A stretch of 64,000 bases of DNA from QQVM01 sp964544885 (GTDB lineage: Bacteria > Bacteroidota > Bacteroidia > AKYH767-A > 2013-40CM-41-45): the NCBI GenBank assembly GCA_964544885.1, contig CAZJDX010000016.1, positions 13,296 through 77,295 on the forward strand, in the 5' to 3' direction. This document shows positions 9,727 through 18,915 of the stretch, in pieces. The notes beneath the pieces were generated by a model. That model was not told the origin of the DNA. It searched no databases and saw only the letters and a list, made by a program, of their open reading frames with translations. The position numbers were made by a program, and so were the translations under genes. The number at the start of each line of letters is the position of its first letter. Position 1 is the stretch's first letter.

Positions 9727-9736
9727 TTCGTCATTA

Positions 9737-12700
9737 ATGACTGAAAAAATGCAGAAAACCGAAGTATATAAACCAAAGCATAAGATCCGGATCGTGACAG
9801 CCGCATCTTTATTCGACGGCCATGATGCGGCGATCAATATTATGCGGAGGATCATCCAGTCCAGCGGGGCCGAAGTAATACATCTCGGTCATGACAGAAG
9901 TGTTGAAGAAGTGGTGAATTGCGCGATCCAGGAAGACGCACAAGCCATCGCAATGACCAGCTACCAGGGCGGACATATGGAGTATTTTAAATACATGGTT
10001 GATCTGCTGAATGAAAAAGGTGCCGGTCATATCCGGGTCTTTGGCGGAGGAGGTGGAACTATACTTCCGGATGAGATCAGTGAGTTGCAGGCCTATGGGA
10101 TATCGCGTATCTACCATCCTGATGACGGAAGGCAGATGGGTTTGCAGGGAATGATCAATGACCTATTACAGAAGAGTGATTTCGCAACAGGACTTAATCT
10201 GAATGGAGAGATAGGACATCTGCTTGAAAAAAACTGGAGGTCGATCGCCACGCTGATATCGGCTGCAGAGAATAATCCGGAGCTGGCCAGACCGGAAATG
10301 AACCGTGTCCGTGACCTGGCATCAAAAAGCAAGACACCTGTTCTGGGTATTACCGGAACGGGAGGCTCGGGTAAGTCTTCCCTGGTCGATGAACTGGTAA
10401 GAAGATTTCTGCTTGACTTCCCGGATAAGTATGTGGGTGTGATATCCGTTGATCCATCAAAACGTAAGACTGGTGGTGCGCTTCTCGGTGACAGGATAAG
10501 GATGAATTCGATACGCAACCCGAGAGTATATATGCGTTCACTCGCTACAAGACAGAGTAATCTCGCCTTGTCAAAACATGTCAGTGAAGCTGTTGACGTG
10601 TTGAAGGCGGCCAGGTATGACCTTATTATCCTGGAAACTTCCGGAATAGGACAGAGTGATACGGAGATCCTGGAACACAGTGATGTTTCGCTGTATGTGA
10701 TGACACCCGAATATGGTGCGGCTAGTCAGCTTGAAAAGATCGACATGCTCGACTTCGCGGATATCATCGCCCTGAACAAGTTCGACAAGCGGGGCGCACT
10801 CGACGCTCTCCGTGATGTTAAAAAGCAATATAAACGTAATCATCAGTTGTGGGAAAAGGATGATGATCATATGCCTGTTTTCGGAACCATTGCTTCACAG
10901 TTTAACGATCCGGGAATGAATAATCTTTACCTCAGTGTGATGAATAAGATCGCCGAGAAAACCCAGGCCCCATTGCAATCCTCCTATAAAGTAACGCGTG
11001 AAATGTCTGAGAAGATCTATGTGATTCCACCAAACAGAACACGCTATCTAAGTGAGGTGACAGAGAATAACCGGGCCTATGCGGACTGGGTTGAGGAGCA
11101 ATGCCGCATCGCGGAGAAAATGTATGGCCTTAATCATTCCCTGGAATCCTTAAAGGTGAGCGATGCGGAAGACAAGGACAGACTTATAAAAAGCATTCAG
11201 GAAATACTTGAGGAGACCAGACTTTTATTGGACCCGTTGAACTGGAAGAGGATTATCCAATGGGAAGAAGTTCGCAAGAAGTATAAGGATGAGATCTATA
11301 CTTTCAAGGTACGCGCAAAGGAGTTGAAAGTGCAGACTCATACAGAATCGCTTTCACATATAAAAATTCCGAAAGTAGTGACGCCCGGATTTAAAAGCTG
11401 GGGTGAGATTCTCAGGTGGATACTGACGGAAAACGTTCCCGGAGAATTTCCATATGCCGCAGGTATTTATCCGTTTAAAAGAGAGGGTGAGGATCCGACC
11501 AGGATGTTCGCCGGAGAAGGAGGACCAGAAAGAACTAACCGAAGATTTCATTATGTAAGCAAAGGAATGCCGGCGGCCCGTCTCTCAACCGCCTTTGATT
11601 CGGTTACTCTTTATGGTAATGATCCTGGCTGGAGACCCGATATCTATGGAAAGATCGGAAATTCAGGAGTGAATATCTGTTGCCTTGATGATGCCAAGAA
11701 ACTGTACTCGGGTTTTGATCTTTGCGCTCCATCCACCTCAGTTTCCATGACCATCAACGGTCCGGCACCTATGATGCTGAGTTATTTTATGAATGCCGCC
11801 ATCGACCAGCAATGTGAGATATATATTCATAAACACAAACTTGAAAAGGAAGTCGGTGAGAAAATAGACACGATCTACAGGAAGAAAGGAGTTCAAAGGC
11901 CATCCTATCAGGGTGAATTACCGGAAGGAAATAACGGTCTCGGTTTGTTTCTTCTTGGTGTAACGGGGGATGAAGTCTTACCTCTGGAAGTCTATAACAA
12001 GATCAAAGCGGAAACCCTTCAGAAGGTAAGGGGTACCGTTCAGGCAGACATTCTTAAAGAGGACCAGGCGCAGAACACCTGTATATTCAGTACGGAGTTC
12101 GCCCTGCGAATGATGGGAGACATACAAAAGTATTTCATCGATCATAAGGTCAGAAATTTTTATAGTGTATCCATCAGTGGTTATCATATTGCCGAAGCAG
12201 GAGCCAACCCTGTTACACAGCTGGCCTTTACGCTGGCAAACGGTTTCACTTATGTGGAATATTACCTCAGCAGGGGTATGCACATTGACGATTTCGCACC
12301 GAATCTTTCCTTCTTTTTCAGTAACGGAATAGATCCGGAGTATGCTGTCATCGGCAGGGTGGCACGAAGAATTTGGGCGAAGGCCATGAAACTGAAATAC
12401 GGAGCCAATGAACGGTCACAGATGCTCAAGTATCATATTCAGACTTCAGGCCGGTCACTTCACGCTCAGGAGATCGACTTTAATGATATCCGTACAACCT
12501 TACAGGCCTTATACGCGATCTATGACAATTGCAATTCGCTTCATACCAATGCCTACGATGAAGCCATCACCACTCCGACTGAGGAAAGTGTGCGCAGGGC
12601 GATGGCCATTCAACTTATCATAAACAAGGAACTCGGACTGGCAAAAAATGAGAATCCGCTGCAAGGATCATTTATCATTGAAGAGTTGACAGACCTTGTT

Positions 12701-13129
12701 GAAGAGGCTGTCTATGCAGAGTTCGATCGCATTACGGAAAGAGGAGGCGTACTCGGAGCCATGGAGACCATGTACCAACGCGGTAAGATTCAGGAAGAGT
12801 CGCTCTATTATGAAACGCTTAAGCATACCGGCGAATTTCCGATCATCGGAGTCAATACTTTCCTTAGTTCGAAAGGTTCGCCGACCGTACTTCCGAGGGA
12901 AGTGATTCGCGCGGGTAAAGATGAAAAGGAATATCAGATTCATATGCTGGCAAATCTGCATGACATGAACAGGGACCGTTCAGCTCTTATACTCTCTCAG
13001 GTGCAGGATGCAGCTGTCCAAAACAAAAATATTTTTGAACAACTGATGGAAGCAGCCAAGACATGTTCGCTCGGACAGATCACACAGGCGTTGTTCGAAG
13101 TGGGAGGCGAATACCGCAGGAATATGTAA
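9737..13129 (+). CDS. icmF: Fused B12-dependent acyl-CoA mutase (isobutyryl-CoA mutase IcmF type)
   Basis: Adenosylcobalamin-dependent carbon-skeleton mutase joined to its own G-protein chaperone. Domain order is that of IcmF: B12-binding domain first (SLFDGHDAAIN, with lower-ligand His at residue 29); MeaB/ArgK-like GTPase about 195-420 with P-loop GTGGSGKSS near 208 and NKFD for guanine specificity; then the mutase barrel about 550-1110 (REGEDPTRMFAGEGGPERTN; SMTINGPAPMML). IcmF interconverts isobutyryl-CoA and n-butyryl-CoA, and some members act on isovaleryl/pivalyl-CoA. Of the two residues that set substrate choice, Gln779 (EDQAQNTCIF) is the IcmF type. The other is Tyr578 (AGIYPFKR), where characterised IcmFs have Phe. 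Length is normal. PEP synthase follows 36 bp later on the same strand. Confidence 0.92.
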   Translation: MTEKMQKTEVYKPKHKIRIVTAASLFDGHDAAINIMRRIIQSSGAEVIHLGHDRSVEEVVNCAIQEDAQAIAMTSYQGGHMEYFKYMVDLLNEKGAGHIRVFGGGGGTILPDEISELQAYGISRIYHPDDGRQMGLQGMINDLLQKSDFATGLNLNGEIGHLLEKNWRSIATLISAAENNPELARPEMNRVRDLASKSKTPVLGITGTGGSGKSSLVDELVRRFLLDFPDKYVGVISVDPSKRKTGGALLGDRIRMNSIRNPRVYMRSLATRQSNLALSKHVSEAVDVLKAARYDLIILETSGIGQSDTEILEHSDVSLYVMTPEYGAASQLEKIDMLDFADIIALNKFDKRGALDALRDVKKQYKRNHQLWEKDDDHMPVFGTIASQFNDPGMNNLYLSVMNKIAEKTQAPLQSSYKVTREMSEKIYVIPPNRTRYLSEVTENNRAYADWVEEQCRIAEKMYGLNHSLESLKVSDAEDKDRLIKSIQEILEETRLLLDPLNWKRIIQWEEVRKKYKDEIYTFKVRAKELKVQTHTESLSHIKIPKVVTPGFKSWGEILRWILTENVPGEFPYAAGIYPFKREGEDPTRMFAGEGGPERTNRRFHYVSKGMPAARLSTAFDSVTLYGNDPGWRPDIYGKIGNSGVNICCLDDAKKLYSGFDLCAPSTSVSMTINGPAPMMLSYFMNAAIDQQCEIYIHKHKLEKEVGEKIDTIYRKKGVQRPSYQGELPEGNNGLGLFLLGVTGDEVLPLEVYNKIKAETLQKVRGTVQADILKEDQAQNTCIFSTEFALRMMGDIQKYFIDHKVRNFYSVSISGYHIAEAGANPVTQLAFTLANGFTYVEYYLSRGMHIDDFAPNLSFFFSNGIDPEYAVIGRVARRIWAKAMKLKYGANERSQMLKYHIQTSGRSLHAQEIDFNDIRTTLQALYAIYDNCNSLHTNAYDEAITTPTEESVRRAMAIQLIINKELGLAKNENPLQGSFIIEELTDLVEEAVYAEFDRITERGGVLGAMETMYQRGKIQEESLYYETLKHTGEFPIIGVNTFLSSKGSPTVLPREVIRAGKDEKEYQIHMLANLHDMNRDRSALILSQVQDAAVQNKNIFEQLMEAAKTCSLGQITQALFEVGGEYRRNM

Positions 13130-13165
13130 CCGTTATTACGGAACGTTTTTTTTATTCAGAAAAGT

Positions 13166-15547
13166 ATGAGTTATAAGTATTGCATTCCGTTCAGTCAGGT
13201 CGGTATCCGGGATGTCGCCACAGTAGGTGGGAAAAACGCATCCCTTGGTGAACTGATCAGTACCTTTTCATCGGAAGGAATACGGGTCCCTGACGGTTTC
13301 GCCACCACTGCTGATGCTTTTCGTTTATTTCTTCGTGAAGGCGGAATATCAGACCCGCTGGGAAAAGTATTGAATAGTCTGGATGAGAAGAACTTCAGTA
13401 ATCTGAGAGAGGTTGGGGCTGAGGCAAGAAAACTCATGTCTGATGCGGAACTGCCCGCGAAACTGATTGAAGAGGTAACAGAATTATACGGGATACTGTG
13501 CAAGGACTATAACGGGATAGCGGATGTGGCTGTACGTAGCAGCGCCACTGCGGAAGATCTTCCGGATGCCAGTTTTGCAGGACAGCATGAATCTTTTTTA
13601 CACATCAGCGGACTGAATGAAGTGTTGAGCGCGATAAAGAAATGTTTTGTGTCACTATACACCGACCGTGCCATTAAATACAGGCATGATCATGGATTTG
13701 ATCAGATGAGGATTGCTTTGTCAGCAGGTATACAGTTAATGGTCCGCTCCGATCTTGCCGGTTCAGGCGTCATCTTTTCACTTGAGCCTGAATCGGGATT
13801 TAAAGATGTTATTCAGATTGCAGCCTGTTGGGGATTAGGTGAAAATATCGTGCAGGGTACAGTCTCTCCGGATGAATATTACGTTTTCAAGCCCACACTT
13901 AGAATGAACAAGCATGCAGTCATTTCTAAGAAGCTTGGCTCAAAGGCCAGGACGATGATCTATGCAGACGGCAAGGAGCATGGATTGTTGAATACAGATA
14001 CTCCGCCTGAAAAGCAAATACAGTTTGTTCTGAATGATGAGGAAATCACGCAGCTTGCAAGATGGACCCTCCTTATTGAGGAGCATTACGATCGCGCCAT
14101 GGATATTGAATGGGCTAAAGACGGGAATAGCGGCAAACTTTACATTGTTCAGGCTCGTCCGGAAACCGTACATTCTGCAAAAGATCCACTCATCATTTCT
14201 GAATATGTTCTAGGATCGAAAGGAAAGATACTCGTAAAAGGAAATGCGGTTGGGAAGGGTATTGCCGGTGGTGTTGCCCGCATTCTCAATTCACCCGCAG
14301 AAGGCGATAAGCTTCAGCCGGGTGAAATATTGGTAACAGATATGACCAATCCCGACTGGGATCCGGTGATGAAAAAGGCCGCGGCAATAGTCACTAATAA
14401 AGGAGGACGAACAAGTCACGCGGCCATCGTAGCAAGGGAACTTGGAGCAGTAGGAGTAGTCGGTGCATCAGATGCGACAACCAGAATAAGAGATGGTCAA
14501 TATCTGACAGTTTCCAGTGCAGAGGGCAGGACCGGATTTGTTTACGAAGGAAAACTTGACTGGACTGAAAAACACATCGACCTGCGCAATGTGGTGATTC
14601 CGGAAACGCATGCCATGCTGATACTTGGTGATCCGGAAAAAGCTTTTGTACTCTCATTTTATCCTAACAGCGGAGTCGGGCTGATGAGGTTGGAGTTTAT
14701 CATTAACTCCTCGGTAAAAGTTCATCCGATGGCTCTTATCAACTATTCAGAACTGAAGGATACGGAAGCGGTCCTCCGGATCGATGAGATCACAGCCGGT
14801 TATGCGGATAAGACGGAATATTTTATTGATAAATTATCACAGGCGGTTTCTACCATTGCCGCTGCTTTTTATCCGAAAGAGGTAATCGTCAGGATGAGTG
14901 ATTTCAAGAGTAATGAATATGCGAGCCTGGTAGGTGGAAAAGAATTTGAGCCAAAGGAGGAAAATCCGATGTTGGGATTCAGGGGAGCATCGAGATATTA
15001 TCATGAACGTTACCGGGAAGGCTTCCGTCTTGAATGCATGGCGATGGAAAGGGTGAGAAAGCGGATGGGTTTGACTAATGTTAAACTGATGATCCCGTTT
15101 TGCAGAACGGTGGACGAGGGCAGGAAGGTTGTTGAACTGATGGCTGAGTATGGTTTGAAGAGGGGAGAGGAAGGACTTGAAATCTATGTGATGGCGGAAA
15201 TTCCCAGTAATGTAATTGAGGCAACTGAATTTGCGAAAGTCTTTGATGGATTTTCAATTGGTTCCAATGATCTCACTCAGTTAACGCTTGGACTGGACAG
15301 AGATTCGCAGATCGTCAGTTCTTTGTTCGATGAGAACAATCCATCTGTCAAATACATGATTAGTAACGTAATTCGTGACGCTCATCGTGCCGGCGTAAAG
15401 ATTGGTTTATGCGGTCAGGCTCCCAGTGATTTTCCGGAATTTGCAAGATTTCTTGTGAAAGAAGGAATTGACAGCATCAGTTTCAATCCGGACGCGCTGT
15501 TGAAAGGAATGCAGAATATGGTGGAGGCTGAAAAGAACCTGTCATGA
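13166..15547 (+). CDS. ppsA: Phosphoenolpyruvate synthase
   Basis: Makes PEP from pyruvate and ATP (AMP and phosphate released), the entry to gluconeogenesis. The N-terminal ATP-binding domain starts PFSQVGIRDVATVGGKNASLGEL, with AVRSSATAEDLPDASFAGQ near residue 120. The swivelling phospho-His domain holds GGRTSHAAIVARELG with His at about 417. The C-terminal PEP/pyruvate barrel ends with FSIGSNDLTQLTLGLDRD and the catalytic-Cys region IGLCGQAPSDFPEF. At 793 aa it has the PEP synthase length rather than that of pyruvate phosphate dikinase. It starts 36 bp after icmF, so the two may be co-transcribed. It is convergent with the type B sorting-domain gene, 28 bp between stops. Confidence 0.95.
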   Translation: MSYKYCIPFSQVGIRDVATVGGKNASLGELISTFSSEGIRVPDGFATTADAFRLFLREGGISDPLGKVLNSLDEKNFSNLREVGAEARKLMSDAELPAKLIEEVTELYGILCKDYNGIADVAVRSSATAEDLPDASFAGQHESFLHISGLNEVLSAIKKCFVSLYTDRAIKYRHDHGFDQMRIALSAGIQLMVRSDLAGSGVIFSLEPESGFKDVIQIAACWGLGENIVQGTVSPDEYYVFKPTLRMNKHAVISKKLGSKARTMIYADGKEHGLLNTDTPPEKQIQFVLNDEEITQLARWTLLIEEHYDRAMDIEWAKDGNSGKLYIVQARPETVHSAKDPLIISEYVLGSKGKILVKGNAVGKGIAGGVARILNSPAEGDKLQPGEILVTDMTNPDWDPVMKKAAAIVTNKGGRTSHAAIVARELGAVGVVGASDATTRIRDGQYLTVSSAEGRTGFVYEGKLDWTEKHIDLRNVVIPETHAMLILGDPEKAFVLSFYPNSGVGLMRLEFIINSSVKVHPMALINYSELKDTEAVLRIDEITAGYADKTEYFIDKLSQAVSTIAAAFYPKEVIVRMSDFKSNEYASLVGGKEFEPKEENPMLGFRGASRYYHERYREGFRLECMAMERVRKRMGLTNVKLMIPFCRTVDEGRKVVELMAEYGLKRGEEGLEIYVMAEIPSNVIEATEFAKVFDGFSIGSNDLTQLTLGLDRDSQIVSSLFDENNPSVKYMISNVIRDAHRAGVKIGLCGQAPSDFPEFARFLVKEGIDSISFNPDALLKGMQNMVEAEKNLS

Positions 15548-15575
15548 GTTTTAAATCAGGCATTGAGCTGGTCAA

Positions 15576-17615
15576 TCATCTGATCAGGCTCACTCTTCCA
15601 TGTCTGGATTCCACTTCACCATCAGGATGAGTGATATCTATCAGATATATATAAATTCCTTCAGGCGCTTCAGCACCCCCGCTTTTACTGCCATCCCAGC
15701 CACCTCCCTGCGAATTCCATTCCGCGATTTCCTCTCCCCATCGATTGAAAATCCTTCCGGAAATTTTAAGATAGCTTTTATTGCTCTTCATATTGAACAG
15801 TTCATTTTTTCCGTCACCGTTCGGAGTAAAAGCATTAGGGATTGAAATATTGGTATCATCAAATACTTCAATGCTTAGTCTGGCTTCGGCTTTGCAACCC
15901 TGCGCGTCTGTCGCGGTAAGTATTACTTCATAAGTTCCTTCTTCCGTATACAGATGCACGACTTCAAAATCAGGATAGCTGCTGCCATCTCCCATATCCC
16001 AGCTATAGGTAGTGCCACCAAAAGTGAAGTTGCTGAAAGAAACAAGAAGAGGTGCAGGCCCGCTCAGCGTATCCGCCATGACAGAGGCATTCAGTATGCT
16101 TGCTCCAATTGCCACAGACGCAGTGTCTGATCCGCAAGTGTTGCTGATCCTTACGCTGTAAAGACCTCCTGAACTGACAGTTAACTGCTGAGCGGTAGAA
16201 CCATCACTCCAGAGATAGTTTGTCGCTGAGCCGGTACTGAGGATCGCGCTTTCTCCGGGGCACAGCAGTGCAGGTGCGCCTGTTATCTGTGCGTCGGGAA
16301 ATGCATCCACTTCAATCACTACGGTATCTGAATCAAACCCGCATGAATTACTAACGCTAAGTATATATGTACCACTTGAACCGACAATTACTGATGCACT
16401 TGTTTCACCGGTAGACCAGAGGTAATTCCCTCCGGCAGCGGCGCTGAGTACAACAGAATTACCCTGGCAGAATACAAAAGGCCCGTTTGCCGTAATGTCG
16501 GCGGATGGCAGTGGTTCAGCCAGAACGGACTGTGAGGCCGTGCTGGTTCCGCAGGAACCTGTTACGGTTACCGAATAATTATCCGTGCTGTTCACGGTAA
16601 TGGAGCGGGTAGTTTCACCGGTGGACCAGAGATAGGAGTTACCCGGGGAAGCGGTTAACACAACGGAGTCTCCGGTACAAAAGCTCACCGGTCCGCTTGA
16701 AGTAACCGAAGCGGCGGATCCGGCGGCGATGTTCAACTGCAAGGTCCGGATCAGTGTGTCACCGCAATTCGTTATGATGCAGAATTCAATATTATCGATG
16801 CCAACGAGTACTGGGTGTGTCTGATAGTCTGTGTTCAGCTGGCCGGGACTGATGATCGTTCCATTTCCACCTCTCCAAAAATAGGATGTATAGTTCCCGG
16901 AGAGAATCAAGGCGTTCAGGGTTACCATATCGCCGGAACATATGTTCGTATTGTTTGCGTTCAGCAACACCTGCAAAGCAGAAACCGGAGCCTGACATCC
17001 CGGGTTGATGTAGCTGGCATTTCCCGCAACGTCATATTCAACAGTACTTCCATCCGCTACAGCTTGTGTTCCGTTCTGATCTACCAGAAAGGAAGCATCA
17101 TAGCTCACCTGGTCGGAGCAGGAACCCAGAAATTCCATTTCGAGTGATCTTATCGCCGTGCTGATGGAATAATTTCTGAAGTGACCGGATGTATTGCCCG
17201 GACACTGAAATATCATGTAGATCGTATCGGTTAAGCCGGCGAAAGAGTTAAAGGAAGGATTCATTGCCGTACTTGTCACAAGCAGCACGGTAGCACCTGC
17301 CGGAAGTACCCCGCCCACAGGTTCAAGGATAAGTCCGCAGGCTTGTATGGTGGAGTTAAGCGCCGCCACATGCGATGCGGTTGTTGCGTTCTGACAGATG
17401 CCGAGGTATGAATTATTTGGCCAGTCAATATTCAGGTTCGCCGTGTTGAGGCTGGAGGGTCCGACAATAAATCTAACCATTTCGTTTTCTCCTTCCGGAT
17501 CTCCGCAGGCATCCACCAGAATACTTTGGATTTCAAAACAGGTTGATGGGATCTGTGCAGAGGAATTCAGTCCGACAGAAAGAAAAATTAGAATAAAAAT
17601 GATACTTCGGGACAT
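15576..17615 (-). CDS. T9SS type B sorting-domain (CHU_C) surface protein with Ig-like and PKD domains
   Basis: A 679-aa predicted exported protein. It has a signal peptide (MSRSIIFILIFLSVGLNSSAQ), then a lamin-tail-like region (FEIQSILVDACGDPEGENEM). From about 300 to 500 it has three or more short Ig-like repeats of the pattern 'FC.G.SVVL.A..G..YLWSTGET'. A PKD domain follows at about 510-590 (TTYSWDMGDGSSYPDFE). The C-terminal gliding-motility/CHU_C sorting domain (NISIPNAFTPNGDGKNE ... RIFNRWGEEI) directs T9SS export and surface attachment. It probably acts as an adhesin or matrix component; no catalytic motif is visible. It ends a minus-strand run of four genes, 189 bp after the AlkD-like gene. 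Confidence 0.9.
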   Translation of the reverse strand: MSRSIIFILIFLSVGLNSSAQIPSTCFEIQSILVDACGDPEGENEMVRFIVGPSSLNTANLNIDWPNNSYLGICQNATTASHVAALNSTIQACGLILEPVGGVLPAGATVLLVTSTAMNPSFNSFAGLTDTIYMIFQCPGNTSGHFRNYSISTAIRSLEMEFLGSCSDQVSYDASFLVDQNGTQAVADGSTVEYDVAGNASYINPGCQAPVSALQVLLNANNTNICSGDMVTLNALILSGNYTSYFWRGGNGTIISPGQLNTDYQTHPVLVGIDNIEFCIITNCGDTLIRTLQLNIAAGSAASVTSSGPVSFCTGDSVVLTASPGNSYLWSTGETTRSITVNSTDNYSVTVTGSCGTSTASQSVLAEPLPSADITANGPFVFCQGNSVVLSAAAGGNYLWSTGETSASVIVGSSGTYILSVSNSCGFDSDTVVIEVDAFPDAQITGAPALLCPGESAILSTGSATNYLWSDGSTAQQLTVSSGGLYSVRISNTCGSDTASVAIGASILNASVMADTLSGPAPLLVSFSNFTFGGTTYSWDMGDGSSYPDFEVVHLYTEEGTYEVILTATDAQGCKAEARLSIEVFDDTNISIPNAFTPNGDGKNELFNMKSNKSYLKISGRIFNRWGEEIAEWNSQGGGWDGSKSGGAEAPEGIYIYLIDITHPDGEVESRHGRVSLIR

Positions 17616-17804
17616 TCTGATTGCAGGTCTGAACAGATCATTTTATCATCCCCGGAATTATAAAAAAACAGGTATCCGGCCAGGTATAATTTATTATACT
17701 GCAAAAATGGTGATTTTCCCCCGTAAATGAAAATACAATGTCTTGCCGGGTAGCCTCCGGTTGTTCATTCTTAATGAGAAAATTGAGGGTATATCATCAG
17801 GCAT

Positions 17805-18500
17805 TCAGGTTCCGGTCCCGAAATGCTTCAAGGCTTCCCTTTTACTAAGTGCCTTTAGCTTGTTTTCTTTCACAAAATTCAATACAAAAGCCGGACTGGT
17901 ATATGCATATTGCCTCAGCGCCCAGCCGATTGCTTTTTGTATAAAAAATTCACCGGAACTGAGATGTGGATTAATTGTCTCCACCAACAAAGCTTCATCA
18001 GTCTTGCTTTTATATTTAAGCTGGAAAAGAATGGCGCTGCGGTTGAGCCACATATTTTCACTCCTTTTCCAGATCCTTATTCTTTTCTTTTTTTCTTGTG
18101 GAAATTTTTCAAAGTAGGTACCGATCAGATTTGCAGCGATGAAATCAACCGTATCCCACCATGATTTGGAAAGGACTAATTTTTCAAAGTAATCGATGCT
18201 TTCCTCTGTCCATGTTTTTTTATTTTTGAACAGCAATTGCATAGCGACATATTGAAATTCCCTTTGTTCTTTTTTCCATAGCCTGTTTGAGACATCCAGC
18301 TGTTCCTTCCAGCTCAGGTTTCCCATATCGCTGAACCACTTTTTCGTGATCTCATCCCTGGCCGGTTTCTGAATCCCAAGAAACGGGAACATATTTTTCA
18401 TGTAGGCTTTCATTCCGACAGCTTTGGAGTTATCTGCAGCCTTCAGAAATTCCTGTTCAAGAATGTTTATCTGTTCACTGATATTTAATTTCCTTTGCAC
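17805..18500 (-). CDS. AlkD-like DNA alkylation repair protein (DNA glycosylase, HEAT-like)
   Basis: 231-aa member of the DNA alkylation repair family, made of HEAT-like repeats that bind DNA and remove alkylated bases such as 7-methylguanine without base flipping. Family hallmarks: WWDTVDFIAANLIG (about 115-128), the helix ENMWLNRSAILFQLKYK, and EFFIQKAIGWALRQYAYT near the end, which holds the conserved aromatic/Arg residues of the DNA-facing concave surface. The start is a GTG at 18500; no better ATG lies before the conserved region except Met29, which would cut helix 1. It lies 43 bp downstream of the yjbR-type gene on the same strand and is probably co-transcribed with it. Confidence 0.85.
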   Translation of the reverse strand: MQRKLNISEQINILEQEFLKAADNSKAVGMKAYMKNMFPFLGIQKPARDEITKKWFSDMGNLSWKEQLDVSNRLWKKEQREFQYVAMQLLFKNKKTWTEESIDYFEKLVLSKSWWDTVDFIAANLIGTYFEKFPQEKKKRIRIWKRSENMWLNRSAILFQLKYKSKTDEALLVETINPHLSSGEFFIQKAIGWALRQYAYTSPAFVLNFVKENKLKALSKREALKHFGTGT

Positions 18501-18543
18501 AAGGATTTTTTTGATTCTTTTAAAACTAAATTTTTGGTTGATC

Positions 18544-18897
18544 TTAAAACTCAGGTCTTAAGCTGTTTTTTATCTTTTTCGGGAGTTTTGCTTTGATCAG
18601 TTCGTAGGATTTCCTGACGATACTTTCCCATTCTTTTCTTCCCGCATTATTGATGTCGCTTGTATGTATCCATTTGTATCTCGCCAGGTAAGGTGCCGGA
18701 AAAAATCCTTTTCTGGCACTGAACTTATGATAATCTTCATCATCGGTTTTAAACGATACGCTGACAGGTACTTCATCCAGTCCTGCAATGAGGAACATTT
18801 TATCACCGATACAAAAACAGAGATGATTTTCCCATTTGATATCTTCCGTAACATTGGGCAGCGATTTACAGATCAGGCGTAAAGTTTCTATATCCAT
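18544..18897 (-). CDS. MmcQ/YjbR family protein
   Basis: 117-aa protein with the CyaY-like fold of the YjbR family: LRLICKSLPNVTEDIKWENH at the N-terminus, MFLIAGLDEVPVSVSFKT in the middle strands and YLARYKWIHTSD followed by the ELIKAKLPKK C-terminal helix. Members are described as DNA-binding-like, but their cellular role is not settled. ATG start at 18897. It stands between the heme/copper monooxygenase-like gene (18 bp upstream) and the AlkD-like glycosylase (43 bp downstream), all on the minus strand. A YjbR-AlkD pairing would be consistent with DNA maintenance, which is inference. Confidence 0.85.
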   Translation of the reverse strand: MDIETLRLICKSLPNVTEDIKWENHLCFCIGDKMFLIAGLDEVPVSVSFKTDDEDYHKFSARKGFFPAPYLARYKWIHTSDINNAGRKEWESIVRKSYELIKAKLPKKIKNSLRPEF

Positions 18898-18915
18898 CTC
18901 CCGGAAGTGGAATTA

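Larger units (their letters stand above)
9430..9736. other. Divergent intergenic region between CotH-type gene and icmF
   Basis: These 307 bp hold no gene that I can support. They contain a strong inverted repeat at 9456-9493, a shorter one (AAAGCC/GGCTTT) near 9562-9579, and a -7-like box at 9719-9726 for the rightward gene. Confidence 0.6.

Noticed and set aside
13130..13165. Terminator between icmF and ppsA (hairpin CCGT-TATT-ACGG followed later by a T-run)
   Set aside because: The stem is only 4 bp and separated from the T-run by AACG; too weak to call.
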